DNA of 10,542 nucleotides from Phoronis ovalis (Eukaryota; Phoronida; Phoronidae), in NCBI GenBank assembly GCA_028565635.1, contig JAOXYB010062513.1, positions 1 through 10,542 of the forward strand, read 5' to 3'. The stretch's first letter is position 1, and each line of letters opens with the position of its first letter. A model generated the notes under the pieces. It had not been told where the DNA came from and did no database searches. It saw nothing but the letters and a program-made list of their open reading frames with translations. The position numbers were made by a program, and so were the translations under genes. Positions 1-8,522 of this stretch are shown piece after piece.

Positions 1-248
1 GAAATTTGATGAAAAGTTCAAAAATGAAGTTAAAAGGCCATTTAGAGGTTATCTTAGCTGATTTTGAGGCCCAAAAACTTATTCAGAGGTCAAACAATCA
101 AAATCTCAAACTTTCATGAAACGTTCGACAAGAGGTAAAGGTCACCCAGAGGTTCTTTGGACATCAATGGATCCAGGATAATCCTAATAGGTCTGGATAA
201 CCACCTATTCCTGTGTGCAACCTGGCCTTTGCTAAAAGGCGTTTCTAG
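1..248 (+). mobile_element. 3' end of a Helitron-like element (partial)
   Basis: The segment ends in a perfect hairpin, GCCTTT-GCTA-AAAGGC (225-240), followed four bases later by CTAG (245-248) and then a T. A short hairpin just before CTRR, with insertion in front of T, is the classic 3' terminus of Helitron rolling-circle transposons. Nearly the same 33-34 bases occur inverted at 10467-10499, which shows a dispersed family. The body upstream holds several 'agaggt'-type short repeats and no open reading frame; the 5' end lies outside the window. The hairpin and the second copy are seen; the Helitron assignment is inference. It could instead be the end of another repeat family. Confidence 0.45.
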
Positions 249-656
249 TTTTGTAGTGTGTTTGAATATACCACTAGCATGATATATTCCGAATACACAA
301 CAAAATTAATTTCCGGAATGGTATATTCAAACCACTGTTCCGTACCTATCTACATGTTAAAGAGTAGATAGCTGTTTATATAACAGCTGGACAATTGTCC
401 TGGAATTAGGTGTTTGAAAACAACCGACTTCCGTTACATACTTAAAAACAAATAAACACAAATCACGATGAAATTTAAAGCCTATACCTAATGATATCGT
501 ATGCCTAATCTGGCATTATAACTACGAATGTTGTCTGTCTGATAGTTTTCTAATCAGTAGATTGCCGACATATGAATAATTAAATTAAATTAATACAAAA
601 AAGATTTCGTTATATAATTAAATAAAATCTTTTCATTAAAATAAGATGAGTATATC
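249..656. other. Non-coding upstream region with small hairpins
   Basis: No coding signal was seen. A perfect 14-bp inverted repeat (GTTTGAATATACCA, 260-273 and 319-332) encloses a 45-bp spacer. Just downstream are two shorter hairpins: CTATCTAC/GTAGATAG (346-353 and 364-371) and AGCTGTT/AACAGCT (370-376 and 382-388). The rest is AT-rich sequence leading to the FReD copy. Confidence 0.6.
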
Positions 657-664
657 TATAAATA
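657..664 (+). promoter_or_regulatory. Possible TATA box of FReD copy 1
   Basis: TATAAATA lies about 130 bp upstream of the ATG at 789. A transcription start around 690 would leave a 5' leader of roughly 100 bases. The surroundings are very AT-rich, so a chance match is quite possible. Confidence 0.25.
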
Positions 665-788
665 ATAAATTCTAGTTTTGTCCTAGAATCTCACTAGAAA
701 TCGAATTTGTTGCATAAAAGAATGAACACAATTGATAAATATTTTGATAGTAAAATGCGGCATCATCAAGCAAACTTATGACGGCAAT

Positions 789-1116
789 ATGCTGTTGATA
801 TTGCTTTGGATAAACTTTCAGTTTTTACTGGTTTCTTTTTCACCAGTAAGTGCGCGACAAATGTCAGCGTCACAATCATGGTTCAAAGTATACAAAAACA
901 CAAAACTGGTAAACGTCACAACTACGGAAATTGTAGGGAACATAACGTCATCACTACACTGTTTGAAATCATTTAAAATGCGTCGAACAACTGGAAAGTT
1001 TGCTTGTGCTTTTGTCAATTATCAACGTCAAAGCGGCACATGTGAGCTATGCGATGAAACAGGCAATATCGCCTATGACAATGAATGGGATCAATGGGTA
1101 CTTCGACCCACAAAGG
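789..1116 (+). pseudogene. FReD copy 1, exon 1: signal peptide and PAN/apple-like module
   Basis: From the ATG at 789, residues 1-22 form a hydrophobic signal peptide ending VSA, a good cleavage site. An in-frame ATG at 732 would add 19 polar residues and spoil the signal, so 789 is preferred. Residues ~28-109 resemble the PAN/apple-like region found before FReD domains, with cysteines at 58, 73, 85 and 88 and N-glycosylation sequons at N42 and N51. A second cysteine expected four residues after C58 is phenylalanine here (F62). The donor GTAAGT is at 1117-1122, phase 1. The reading frame is open through the whole exon. Confidence 0.75.
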
Positions 1117-1340
1117 GTAAGTACAAACTAACTTCATTTACTGTTAGCCTTGTAGAAATTAATTTGTATTACAAAACATATGTGCTAAAATTATAATTAA
1201 AAATTCCCGTATAGTGACAACAAATGTTTTTTTAGCATTTTAATACTTGAAAGTATTCTTCAGATTATAAAGAAACATTATTATCGGTTTCTATCTGTTT
1301 ATCAGTTCATGCAACCTGTTTATTTAGAAAGTCTTTGTAG

Positions 1341-1462
1341 ACTGTTCTGAAATTTACAAAAAAGGAAGCTATGTCAGTGGCATATACAATATCTACTGAT
1401 CACAGGTGAATAAACCAGTCAAAGTGCACTGCGATATGGATACCGACGGAGGTGGATGGACG
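1341..1462 (+). pseudogene. FReD copy 1, exon 2: start of fibrinogen domain, with in-frame TGA
   Basis: The acceptor is TTTGTAG at 1334-1340. The single base left over from exon 1 completes GAC, giving D-C-S-E-I, the standard FReD start. The exon then reads SGIYNIY, TGA (1397-1399), SQ, NKPVKVHCDMDTDGGGWT, and ends at the donor GTAATT. The frame is correct on both sides of the stop, so the TGA is a point nonsense change. A product ending there would be about 128 residues: the PAN-like module plus 19 FReD residues. Confidence 0.8.
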
Positions 1463-2213
1463 GTAATTTTGCATTTCTTAATTTTTACTCGACATCCACT
1501 GTGTTACACGAAACAAAACAAAATTTCATCCATTTTTTTAATGTATGTACAATGAGAGATCGGATGTAACATTGATAATTTGAATCAGAAATCCACAAGC
1601 TTCTACATCCTTCTTTTAATTTTGCCCATTGTTTCATTCCGTTTATGTAGTTTACAAAGTTAATGCAGCTGACAGGTAGTTTTGTCATCCTAATATTATA
1701 GAAAGAAAAAGTTAGGCTCTGCAGTGCCAATGCAAGTACTGGTATAGCCGGAGATGATGTAGGTTAGTTTAAAATTGCAAAACATTTTAATTTTAATATG
1801 TAATTTTGGGAAAAAATATGAAACCACTCTGTTTATGTAATCTACCTAGACATTTTTTGCCTTAGTTGTAGGTCACTAAAAAGAAAGGTAACTTTAGACA
1901 GCTAAAAACACAAAAGGGGATCAGTGGAATCTATATTCATTATAATTGTTTTAGATAATAGAAATAACTGTCCTAACAGATTCTAGTCAGTACTAGGAAA
2001 AACAATCGAATATTTGTGATTATTTCAGGAAAATAAAATATCCTTGTATTTATTACATAAACCAAGGGGAAAATATGAATAAGTACATTTCCAGTTGTTT
2101 CTGTAATACTTTCTAATAAAATTAATTTTTTAACAAGAAATTTTACACGACAAAATATATAGATTTAATTTTTGCAAAGGGATTATAAAGGGAAACATTG
2201 AAATGTGCGAAAA

Positions 2214-3394
2214 CACTGGTAGATAACACGTGACCAGTGGAATGCGAAACCAGAACTTTTGGGGCGGCCATTTTGTTCTCGCTTCGATACAAAAAACTGT
2301 CCGTATCTCCAAATATATGGATAAACTGGGAACTATTTTGGAGAGGAAACATAGCTAACAACGCAGTCCTTCAAAAAGCATTCTTGTACTTATCAAATAA
2401 TATGTCTCCTTTGAGAAATCAGCGATTTTCTGTGGAATGCGTAACCACTACCTCGTTAATATGATAGCCACTTAATTTTTCTTGGTTATGTACTTTGTAA
2501 TTAATAATTAATTATTCAGAAATGTGTTTTATTACATATAGCATCTGTACGTAAAATGTATTGCTTCCCGAGAAAGTACAAAGTTATCAATTAAGCTTGA
2601 ATGGGTTTTCCGTTTGTTTCGCTATACACTTGCCATCTACATGAATTATGGGACTTATTGTCAAATTAATTACCGTATACTACTTGGTCGCACACTGCTT
2701 CGACACAGTTAAACGAGAATTAAGCGACTGCAACAAAAAGTCGCGGCAAGAAGTGTTTACTTTTCAAGACAATAAGTGGCGACACATATATCTGCCCATA
2801 TATCTGCAACAATGCAATTCAGGAAATAATTGCAAAAAGCTAGAATATATAAAACTCTAATTCTTGTTTATGTATCTTTGTTCTTTCAAGTCTTAACCTA
2901 GTTGCTTGTTGGCCTGGTCATAGGACAGGAGCAATCCAGATATATGTTTGGTAATTTAGGACTTGCCTTTAATAAAAATATCTTTTATCTGCAACACCAG
3001 GTTCTACTGCTACTTTATCATTACACTGTACAATCATAACATCTCAATTAAAAAAATACAATAATTTAGGCAACACTTTTATTTCAAGACACATTACCAT
3101 AAACATTTACGGTTTATTTATATATTCATGAACTAGTACAAAACAAACTGAGAAAAAAAATATAATCTTGTTGGGTTGTACAAAACAGTATTACATTTTT
3201 TTACTGGTGAAATAACCAATCATACGAAAGGTTTGACATTACACATAGTACATTTACATCATTAACACTTCTGTTGCACACAAGTCTGTCTGGTGAGTGA
3301 AATAAAATAAGTACCATGTGTATGTTTAGAAAACAATTATATAAAGTTGAGAAAAAAATTTCGCATTCCACTGGTCACGTGTTACCTACCAGTG
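2214..3394. mobile_element. Non-autonomous DNA transposon with CACTGGT termini, in FReD intron 2
   Basis: The 36 bases at 2214-2249 recur inverted at 3359-3394 with one mismatch. The ends begin CACTGGTAG and are flanked by GAAAA on both sides (2209-2213 and 3395-3399), a possible 5-bp target duplication. Each terminus is itself a small palindrome: CACTGGT, 12 bases including CACGTG, then ACCAGTG. The motif GTGGAATGCG from the left end is repeated at 2432-2441. The 1181-bp body has no transposase-like frame. The superfamily is unassigned. A CAC start with a 5-bp duplication recalls Transib/RAG-like elements, and CACTG also recalls the CACTA group. The low-complexity GAAAA makes the duplication tentative. 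Confidence 0.7.
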
Positions 3395-3545
3395 GAAAAT
3401 ATTCCAGGTTTTTCAACTTGGAATATATATGTATGTTGTTTGAAGTATGTTTTGTTATCCTAGAAGGTAAAGCAGAAATAGATTAATTCTTTAGTTCGCA
3501 GTTGTTATTATGATAGTAATATTAAAATATTAACAATTTTCATAG

Positions 3546-3653
<108 letters not shown>

Positions 3654-3811
3654 TAGCAAGTAAGCCTGATCAAAAGCGCATAAAACACACTACTAAATAC
3701 AACTATGACAAAGAATTTGATCCTAGTTTATTGTGGCTTATCTTGACGTTTTAATATACAAACCTTCATTTTTGATGTACATACTTATGACACTCCTTCT
3801 TTTTCCTGTAG

Positions 3812-3977
3812 GAAATGACAACCTCCATTACAAGCAGCGGTGGTTATGAACTGGGCGTTGATATGAAAGATGTTTGGGACATTACTGTCTATGCCAAATA
3901 CTCCACATTCTCAGTAAAAAATTAAACCGATTACTACCGACTTACCGTTAATGACTTTGATGCTCTCAGTACAGCAG
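3812..3977 (+). pseudogene. FReD copy 1, exon 4: frameshift and TAA stop
   Basis: The acceptor CCTGTAG ends at 3811 and the donor GTAAAG begins at 3978. The exon opens in frame as GNDNLHY, then the conserved ITSSGGYEL continues only in another frame starting at 3827. Copy 2 (7953-8096) has five more bases at this point and stays in frame, so a 5-base loss in copy 1 explains the shift. The shifted frame continues as DMKDVWDITVYAKYSTFSV, meets TAA at 3923-3925, then TDYYRLTV. Confidence 0.8.
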
Positions 3978-4213
3978 GTAAAGAAACATTTTTTTGCAAT
4001 ACGTCTCTCCCAATGTTATACGATTACATAGTAAGTAGGGTAACATGACTTGACATTTAATACAATGTAATATTATCCCGGGAACAAAGTCAATCAAGAG
4101 TTATTGTTTACCATATATAGGTTTTGTATTATTTCCCCTTGGTGTATACCTATCAAAACAATAAGCGGAACTGACAGGTGTCTCCCCGAGGTTGTTGTTA
4201 CACTCGCAAAACC

Positions 4214-4669
4214 CAGTCTGAATAAATCCATCAGTTAGTGATCCGTACCTTCTCAACTAACGTCTCGGGGCTTAACCATAGTCAATTTTTGTTTATTATC
4301 TCGAAAAGCAGAAGAACTATAATCCCCTTATTTATATGCGAAAGTTTTGACACCAATCAAAGTACAGCTTACAATACTAGGAACTAAGCTGATAGGGGGT
4401 CGATCACACACATTCTGTCCTGCCAGAGTTTATCAATAGTCCGCTAACAAAAAGCAGCTCCCCGGCGATACCTATTCAGAATGAGTTATCATGATAGAAT
4501 AGACCTGGCAGGCGACGATGGATCACACAGAGAAACAGTTGGCCAAAGTTTAATGACGTAATTATTTCGCTCTTGTTAAATTGAAGGAAGTAATAAAAAG
4601 TAACTATGGGTTCCCAGTTAGACTAGTTAAGAAGGTACGGAACTCTAACGGATGGATTTAATCAGAGTG
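4214..4669. mobile_element. 456-bp foldback MITE with 9-bp target duplication, in FReD intron 4
   Basis: The direct repeat CGCAAAACC (4205-4213 and 4670-4678) flanks a segment whose ends are inverted repeats: 39 of the first 45 bases pair, from CAGTCTGAATAAATCC inward and its counterpart ending at 4669. Weaker complementarity continues toward the centre, for example CCTGCCAG near 4419 and CTGGCAGG near 4506, so the whole element can fold back on itself. There is no open frame. Long inverted ends with a 9-bp duplication point to a non-autonomous Mutator-like (MULE) element; that assignment is inference. The copy looks old, given ~13% divergence between its two ends. Confidence 0.75.
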
Positions 4670-4896
4670 CGCAAAACCATGATTGGAGCCATTTCTGTAT
4701 ACATCAAAATTATACATTATTAATTACTGCAAACATTTCATACTGATTGTCGTGCGCAAGTATTTTTTTACGGAATGTTCTTTCAGTTTTCTCAAATAAC
4801 GTTCGTTGGACAGGTTTTATTTCATTATTATTTATTAAACCAACGTCTTCCAAAAAAAAACAACCATATATTTAAAATATATTTATTTACTTGCAG

Positions 4897-5174
4897 GTGA
4901 TTCTCTGGTAGCTACTGGTGATCCTGCTAATTAAATGCAATTTTCCACTTATGATGCAGACCACGACAGGGACCTCGGTTTTCACTGTGAAGAATATTTT
5001 CATGGCGCTTGGTGGTATTCCGATTGTTTTCAAGCAAACTTAAACGGGCCTTATTCCAGGGGAGACTCAGCATACGGAGGTGTTAATTGGTATACTTTTC
5101 GCGGATATTATCACTCGCTTTGGTTTACGGAAATGAAGATACATCCGAGTGGATTTCCAAATAATAGGCAATGA
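4897..5174 (+). pseudogene. FReD copy 1, exon 5: C-terminal fibrinogen domain with TAA stop
   Basis: The acceptor TTGCAG ends at 4896. The phase-1 base completes GDSLV, and TAA at 4932-4934 sits where a conserved NGM-type motif would be. The following 79 codons are open to the TGA at 5172-5174. They carry FSTYDADHDRD (calcium-binding loop region), the paired cysteines of FHC and YSDC around GAWWY, NLNG and FTEMKIH. This is the best-preserved part of the gene, and the ATG at 4935 right after the stop is probably incidental. Confidence 0.85.
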
Positions 5175-5371
5175 TGAGAAACTTATTACCAAGGTGTATG
5201 AAAAAGGATGAGTTTTCGTTTACCATCACGAACTTCCCCTGGTCAATTCTAATACACAAATTAATGCATCATAATAATTATATTTATGCCTCCTAGCTGG
5301 TTAGATATATTTATATAGTAGACTTTGTTGATAAACCTATTATCCTTTACAATAGACTAAGAAACCAGGGA

Positions 5372-5408
5372 AATAAATTATGAACATGTTTGAATGTTTT
5401 GGAATAAA
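5372..5408 (+). terminator. Candidate poly(A) signals of FReD copy 1
   Basis: AATAAA occurs at 5372-5377 and again at 5403-5408, about 200-230 bp after the final FReD stop. The spacing suits a short 3' UTR. AT-rich DNA makes chance matches common. Confidence 0.4.
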
Positions 5409-6349
5409 AATAAGTAAGCCATCATAGTAAAATACCACGTGCCTACAGATGACTTCACAAATGAAAACTTCTTTGTATTTTTTCTTACGCTTTGTATTCT
5501 AAAGATTGTAGGACAGTCAGAAATTACCAGGGGGAGCATTGTTGCACATTAATTAAAAGTAATGCAATTTTTTTTTTAAAGAGACTACGATTCTTCGTTC
5601 ATGGGAAATGCGCGCGAGCAGTACTAGCAATTGATCGATTAATGTCATGCTAATATAACCTTCATACATGTACATACAATCGATAACCAAACAACGCTTT
5701 CGTTTTCTGTGACAGGTGTGTGTGTAAGCAGTGTAAATCAATCGATTCTATGGAATTTATATTTTTAAATATAATTGAATATCGCAGATTCCATTAATTC
5801 ATATATTATTTATACATAAATCAATTACTGTGGACGAAATGGCTTACGGGTGGTTAAAGTTATATGAAGGTTATTATAATTAATATTTATGCAAAACAAT
5901 TAGCTAATTTCTCTTTATGCTTTAAGCCTAATGTCAGAGATGGAAGGGAATTCATAATTCATATATAAGTGGGGGTCCAATGTTCGCGTCACAGCATTGC
6001 GATATTGTTGTCGTTGTTTTTATGTCATTGAACTGTCTGTATTCTGGAATAAATTTAACTAGATTGATTTCAGCTCCCAAGAGACATAGATGTGAAAGCA
6101 AATATATCGTGAATCATGATGATATAACGCGCTTTAAATAGCTTGTATTCTTTAAACTACTACAAACTATGACAACCAAACTTACTTCATATTGGACAAA
6201 ACAAATGATATTTGACAGAAATCGTCGATGGCCGCCACTTTTTACCAGAGAAGATGATGTAATTAATTATGTATGAGAGCTATAAAAGAGCGAGTACCTA
6301 GATGATATGAGCAGTGCCGTAAATTGGCTGCTATAATTTACTTTAGTTA
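5409..6349. other. Intergenic region, no gene seen
   Basis: AT-rich DNA without convincing coding frames. It holds an imperfect inverted repeat around AACCTTCATA (5657-5666, partner near 5863-5873). Two TATA-like motifs are present, TATATAAG (5962-5969) and TATAAAAG (6281-6288), and either could once have served the second FReD copy. Neither is followed by a recognisable first exon. Confidence 0.5.
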
Positions 6350-6357
6350 CTATAATT

Positions 6358-6660
6358 CCCGGGAGGCTCACTTGAAGAGAAGTCGGGTACGCATGCTTGT
6401 CCGAAAAAACGAGGGTATGGGGTACCTTTTTTGACGTTCGACGGAGTTCCCGGGAACCCCGTTTAGAGGTCGCCTTTTTCGGGAAAACACAATTAGGGGT
6501 ATGTTTTGGGCAAATGTAACTTCCCGTTTAGGGGTTGGTTTTTCACCTACACCTCCCGTTTAGGGGTGGTATTTTGATCCTCTACTTCCCGTTTTGTGGC
6601 TTGTTTTGAACCCTACGGACGAGCATGGGTACCCGACTTCTCTTCAAGTGAGCCCCCGGG
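6358..6660. mobile_element. 303-bp inverted-repeat element with 8-bp target duplication
   Basis: The left end (6358-6403) and right end (6616-6660) are inverted copies of ~45 bases, differing by one indel and two substitutions. They share CCCGGG, GGCTCACTTGAAGAGAAG and TCGGGTAC. CTATAATT flanks both sides (6350-6357 and 6661-6668) as a target duplication. The interior is a short tandem array, not coding. The GC-rich element stands out sharply in AT-rich surroundings. Size and structure fit a MITE. An 8-bp duplication is seen in hAT, P and Merlin groups among others, but these termini match none I can name. Confidence 0.8.
6458..6615. repeat. Internal minisatellite, five ~32-33-bp units
   Basis: Diverged units begin near 6458, 6490, 6523, 6555 and 6588. 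Each has a core like CCCGTTTAGGGG followed by a T-rich stretch and a variable spacer. The third and fourth units share CCCGTTTAGGGGT exactly. The array fills the space between the inverted ends of the 6358-6660 element. Confidence 0.75.
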
Positions 6661-6874
6661 CTATAATTCATGCTACTAAAATTGCTCCTTATATTTTATA
6701 GTATTACCATAGTCGCATTTCAGCTAAAACAGTATCGCAAAATAAACCATCATCCCCATTGTTTAAATCCAGAGTATATACTAGGCTGATAATATAGCAT
6801 AGGTATACATGTTGTACCCACGGCGTTGTATCTTCATCCCTCCAATGTTTAAATGTGTCAGAATTATCTAAATA

Positions 6875-7012
6875 CTGGTGCGTGTGTTTGCTTGCAGCTT
6901 TGCTAACTATGAGTGTCAGTCAGAAGTTTGTGAGTTGTGCGCTGTAACAGGAATATGTCAAGGTTGGTAATGTTTACGAACAAGGATACACATAGATTGC
7001 GTCGAGTACTTG
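6875..7012 (+). pseudogene. FReD copy 2, PAN-module remnant
   Basis: One frame reads FACSFANYECQSEVCELCAVTG, alignable with the copy 1 segment around its cysteines 73, 85 and 88. The frame then breaks. In a shifted frame NVYEQGYT, a stop and IASS may continue the module. The similarity runs through GCTTGCAG at 6890-6897, so that string is coding sequence and not a splice acceptor. Confidence 0.6.
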
Positions 7013-7236
7013 AGCTATTTGGCACTGAAGATACTGTAATTATAGCAAAATATGATGTACATGTAGAAAACTGGTACTGTTTTTTGTGAATAACAATTTA
7101 TATTGGTTTATCGTTGGAACTTTTAGTTATAAGCACCAAAACTGCAAGGAAAGTTTTACGACCTATAAACATATGTTTTGTTTTCTTTGACCGTCAATCT
7201 CGTCCATTAAAATAAAAATCGACTTCACCTTAAATG

Positions 7237-7649
7237 CGTCCAAGCTTGGGCACCCTAACTACGCAAAGACATTATAGAATTAGAAAAGGTAAAATGAAGA
7301 GCAACGAAACTGGTCAGCAGTCGACGTCTGAAATATCTGAATTATGAAAGGAGGTTGGCAGAATTAAAATTGCACTTTACGATTTGGAGAAGAGAGCTTA
7401 GAGATACGATAGAGACTTATAAAACTTTGAGAGGATTTGAGAAATTTGATGCTGCAAATTTGTTTGAATAATCAGAAGTATCTCATACTAGAAGATACTG
7501 CATGAAGCTGCACGACATCAGTTTAAGTCACAGCTTGGACAAAACGTCTTTAGTCAGCGAATTATTACTTTGATTAAAATAAGTTACCAGCACATGCAGT
7601 AGAAATCGACACAGATACTTTCAAGAGTCGTCTTGATAAGCATTGGAAC
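7237..7649 (+). mobile_element. Dead non-LTR retrotransposon (LINE) 3' fragment
   Basis: Across several frames the sequence follows the C-terminal part of LINE reverse transcriptases: RPSLG, then DIIELEKVK (stop at 7295-7297) RATKLV, then LKYLNYERRLAELKL and TIETYKTLRGF. After further stops and frameshifts come NVFSQRIITL, NKLPAHAVE and FKSRLDKHWN. This order (VQRRATKLV, YEERL, RRLRGDLIETYK, WNKLP, FK.RLDKHW) is typical of CR1/Jockey-group elements common in molluscs. It is 5'-truncated and heavily mutated. It ends within ~40 bp of the exon 3 remnant of FReD copy 2, suggesting insertion into that copy. Confidence 0.85.
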
Positions 7650-7683
7650 AGAACCGGTTATGGGTAACGAATAGGCCACCCCT

Positions 7684-7741
7684 AACTTATCAACTTTAAC
7701 GTGGACTGGCAACACTACAAGATGATGTCGTTTAAACTGGG
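7684..7741 (+). pseudogene. FReD copy 2, exon 3 remnant
   Basis: The frame INFNVDWQHYK matches [11 protein letters not shown] of copy 1 exon 3. It then shortens (MMSFKLG against the longer [13 protein letters not shown]), consistent with an internal deletion of about 15 bases. The start of the exon is missing, next to the LINE end. Confidence 0.65.
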
Positions 7742-7952
7742 TTTTTTTCTTGTCAAACACAGCAACTCAACAATTATGTCATTTAAATCTTACTTCAATA
7801 AACTGATACCGGAGTTCTGCAGACTGACATATTACTTTAATATACCAAGTATTGGCAAAGCATTTAGTCCAAATATACTGCCTATTTCAAATTGCCTGAC
7901 ATTTCTGGCAAGTCAAAATTTATTCATCCTTTCATTCTTTGAATTATTACAG

Positions 7953-8096
7953 AGAAGGATACTGTTCATTTCAATACTAGTATAATTGCCTATGAACTGT
8001 TTATGAGAGATGATTTGTAATCATCAACGTGTTCAGTGAACGAGGATGACAATTACCTCCTAATTGTTAATATCTATGACATTGTTGGTACTTGAG
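7953..8096 (+). pseudogene. FReD copy 2, exon 4 remnant
   Basis: The acceptor ATTACAG ends at 7952. The exon reads KDTVHFNTSIIAYEL, residue for residue alignable with NDNLHYITSSGGYEL of FReD proteins, then FMRDDL, a TAA, and after a short deletion STCSVNEDDNYLLIVN and IVGT. A TGA (8093-8095) and a possible donor GTATCA (8097) follow. It retains the five bases that copy 1 has lost near 3827. Confidence 0.75.
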
Positions 8097-8522
8097 GTAT
8101 CAAAACAAAACAAATTATTTTCAGTGTTGTGCGTAATTGCATTTCTACAAATTAAGTCTCGCCAAAGATAGTACTTGGTAATAACTATTCCCTTATTGTT
8201 GAGTGTTTTTTAGCATTCCGGGGTGGCGTTGAGTGGAGTGACGTCATGTATAGGGGTAAATCAGCAGCAAAGATACATTTTCAATAATTAAAGCGGCCGC
8301 TGATAGCACTGATCCTTTATTTTTGCCGGCGTTGTGTATGAACAGGACATTATATGCTTTCATTTTGGTATTATCTTGTTTGTTGTTGAAGCCGTTTAGT
8401 CATTAGATTTTAATTTAGAAAGCAGCTGCCTTAGCAAACTGTTTTCACTTCTTTTATATTTTTAAGAATTGCATACATATATGATGGCTTTGAAGGAATG
8501 TACCACATAGGACAATAAACAG
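8097..8522. other. Spacer between FReD copy 2 and the SPATA2-like gene
   Basis: No gene seen. A faint match to the start of FReD exon 5 after TTTTCAG (~8126) is too weak to call. A full palindromic cAMP-response-type site, TGACGTCA, lies at 8239-8246, function unknown. The right part is the probable 3' UTR of the minus-strand gene. Confidence 0.5.
8316..8321 (-). terminator. Candidate poly(A) signal of the SPATA2-like gene
   Basis: TTTATT on the plus strand is AATAAA on the minus strand, about 200 bp after the stop codon at 8523-8525. It is the first such hexamer I see downstream and gives a reasonable 3' UTR length. Confidence 0.5.

Larger units (their letters stand above)
6875..8096 (+). 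pseudogene. FReD copy 2: fragmented, LINE-interrupted pseudogene
   Basis: Three pieces in the same order and strand as copy 1 identify a paralogue: a PAN-module piece (6875-7012), a short exon 3 piece (7684-7741) and an almost complete exon 4 (7953-8096). I find no trace of exon 2 or of a convincing exon 5. A LINE fragment occupies the place where exon 2 should be. The copy is more diverged than copy 1 and carries stops and deletions, so it is an older relic of a tandem duplication. Confidence 0.75.

Noticed and set aside
1400-1462. Alternative acceptor at TCACAG (ends 1405) that would skip the TGA in FReD exon 2
   Set aside because: Exon 1 ends in phase 1. Joining it at 1406 gives G, E, then an immediate TAA, so it does not rescue the frame.
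1485-1730. 81-codon minus-strand open frame in FReD intron 2
   Set aside because: No domain, no splice partners and no coding-like composition; probably chance.
2237-2464. 75-codon open frame inside the intron 2 transposon, and overlapping minus-strand frames at 2130-2361
   Set aside because: These are short, overlap the inverted-repeat terminus and show no recognisable domain.
2648-2860. 70-codon open frame with a hydrophobic N-terminus inside the intron 2 transposon
   Set aside because: No homology I recognise, no transposase motif, and a length expected by chance. It could be tested by finding it conserved in other copies of the element.
5553-5741. 62-codon minus-strand open frame
   Set aside because: No recognisable motif; it lies in AT-rich intergenic DNA.
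6890-6968. Mini-exon between TTGCAG (6897) and GTAATG (6967)
   Set aside because: Similarity to copy 1 continues upstream through the supposed acceptor, so this is a continuous PAN-exon relic.
7701-7985. 94-codon open frame starting DWQHYK
   Set aside because: It starts at GTG, not ATG. Only its first ~14 codons are FReD exon 3 relic; the rest is intron-like, and exon 4 of copy 2 lies in another frame.
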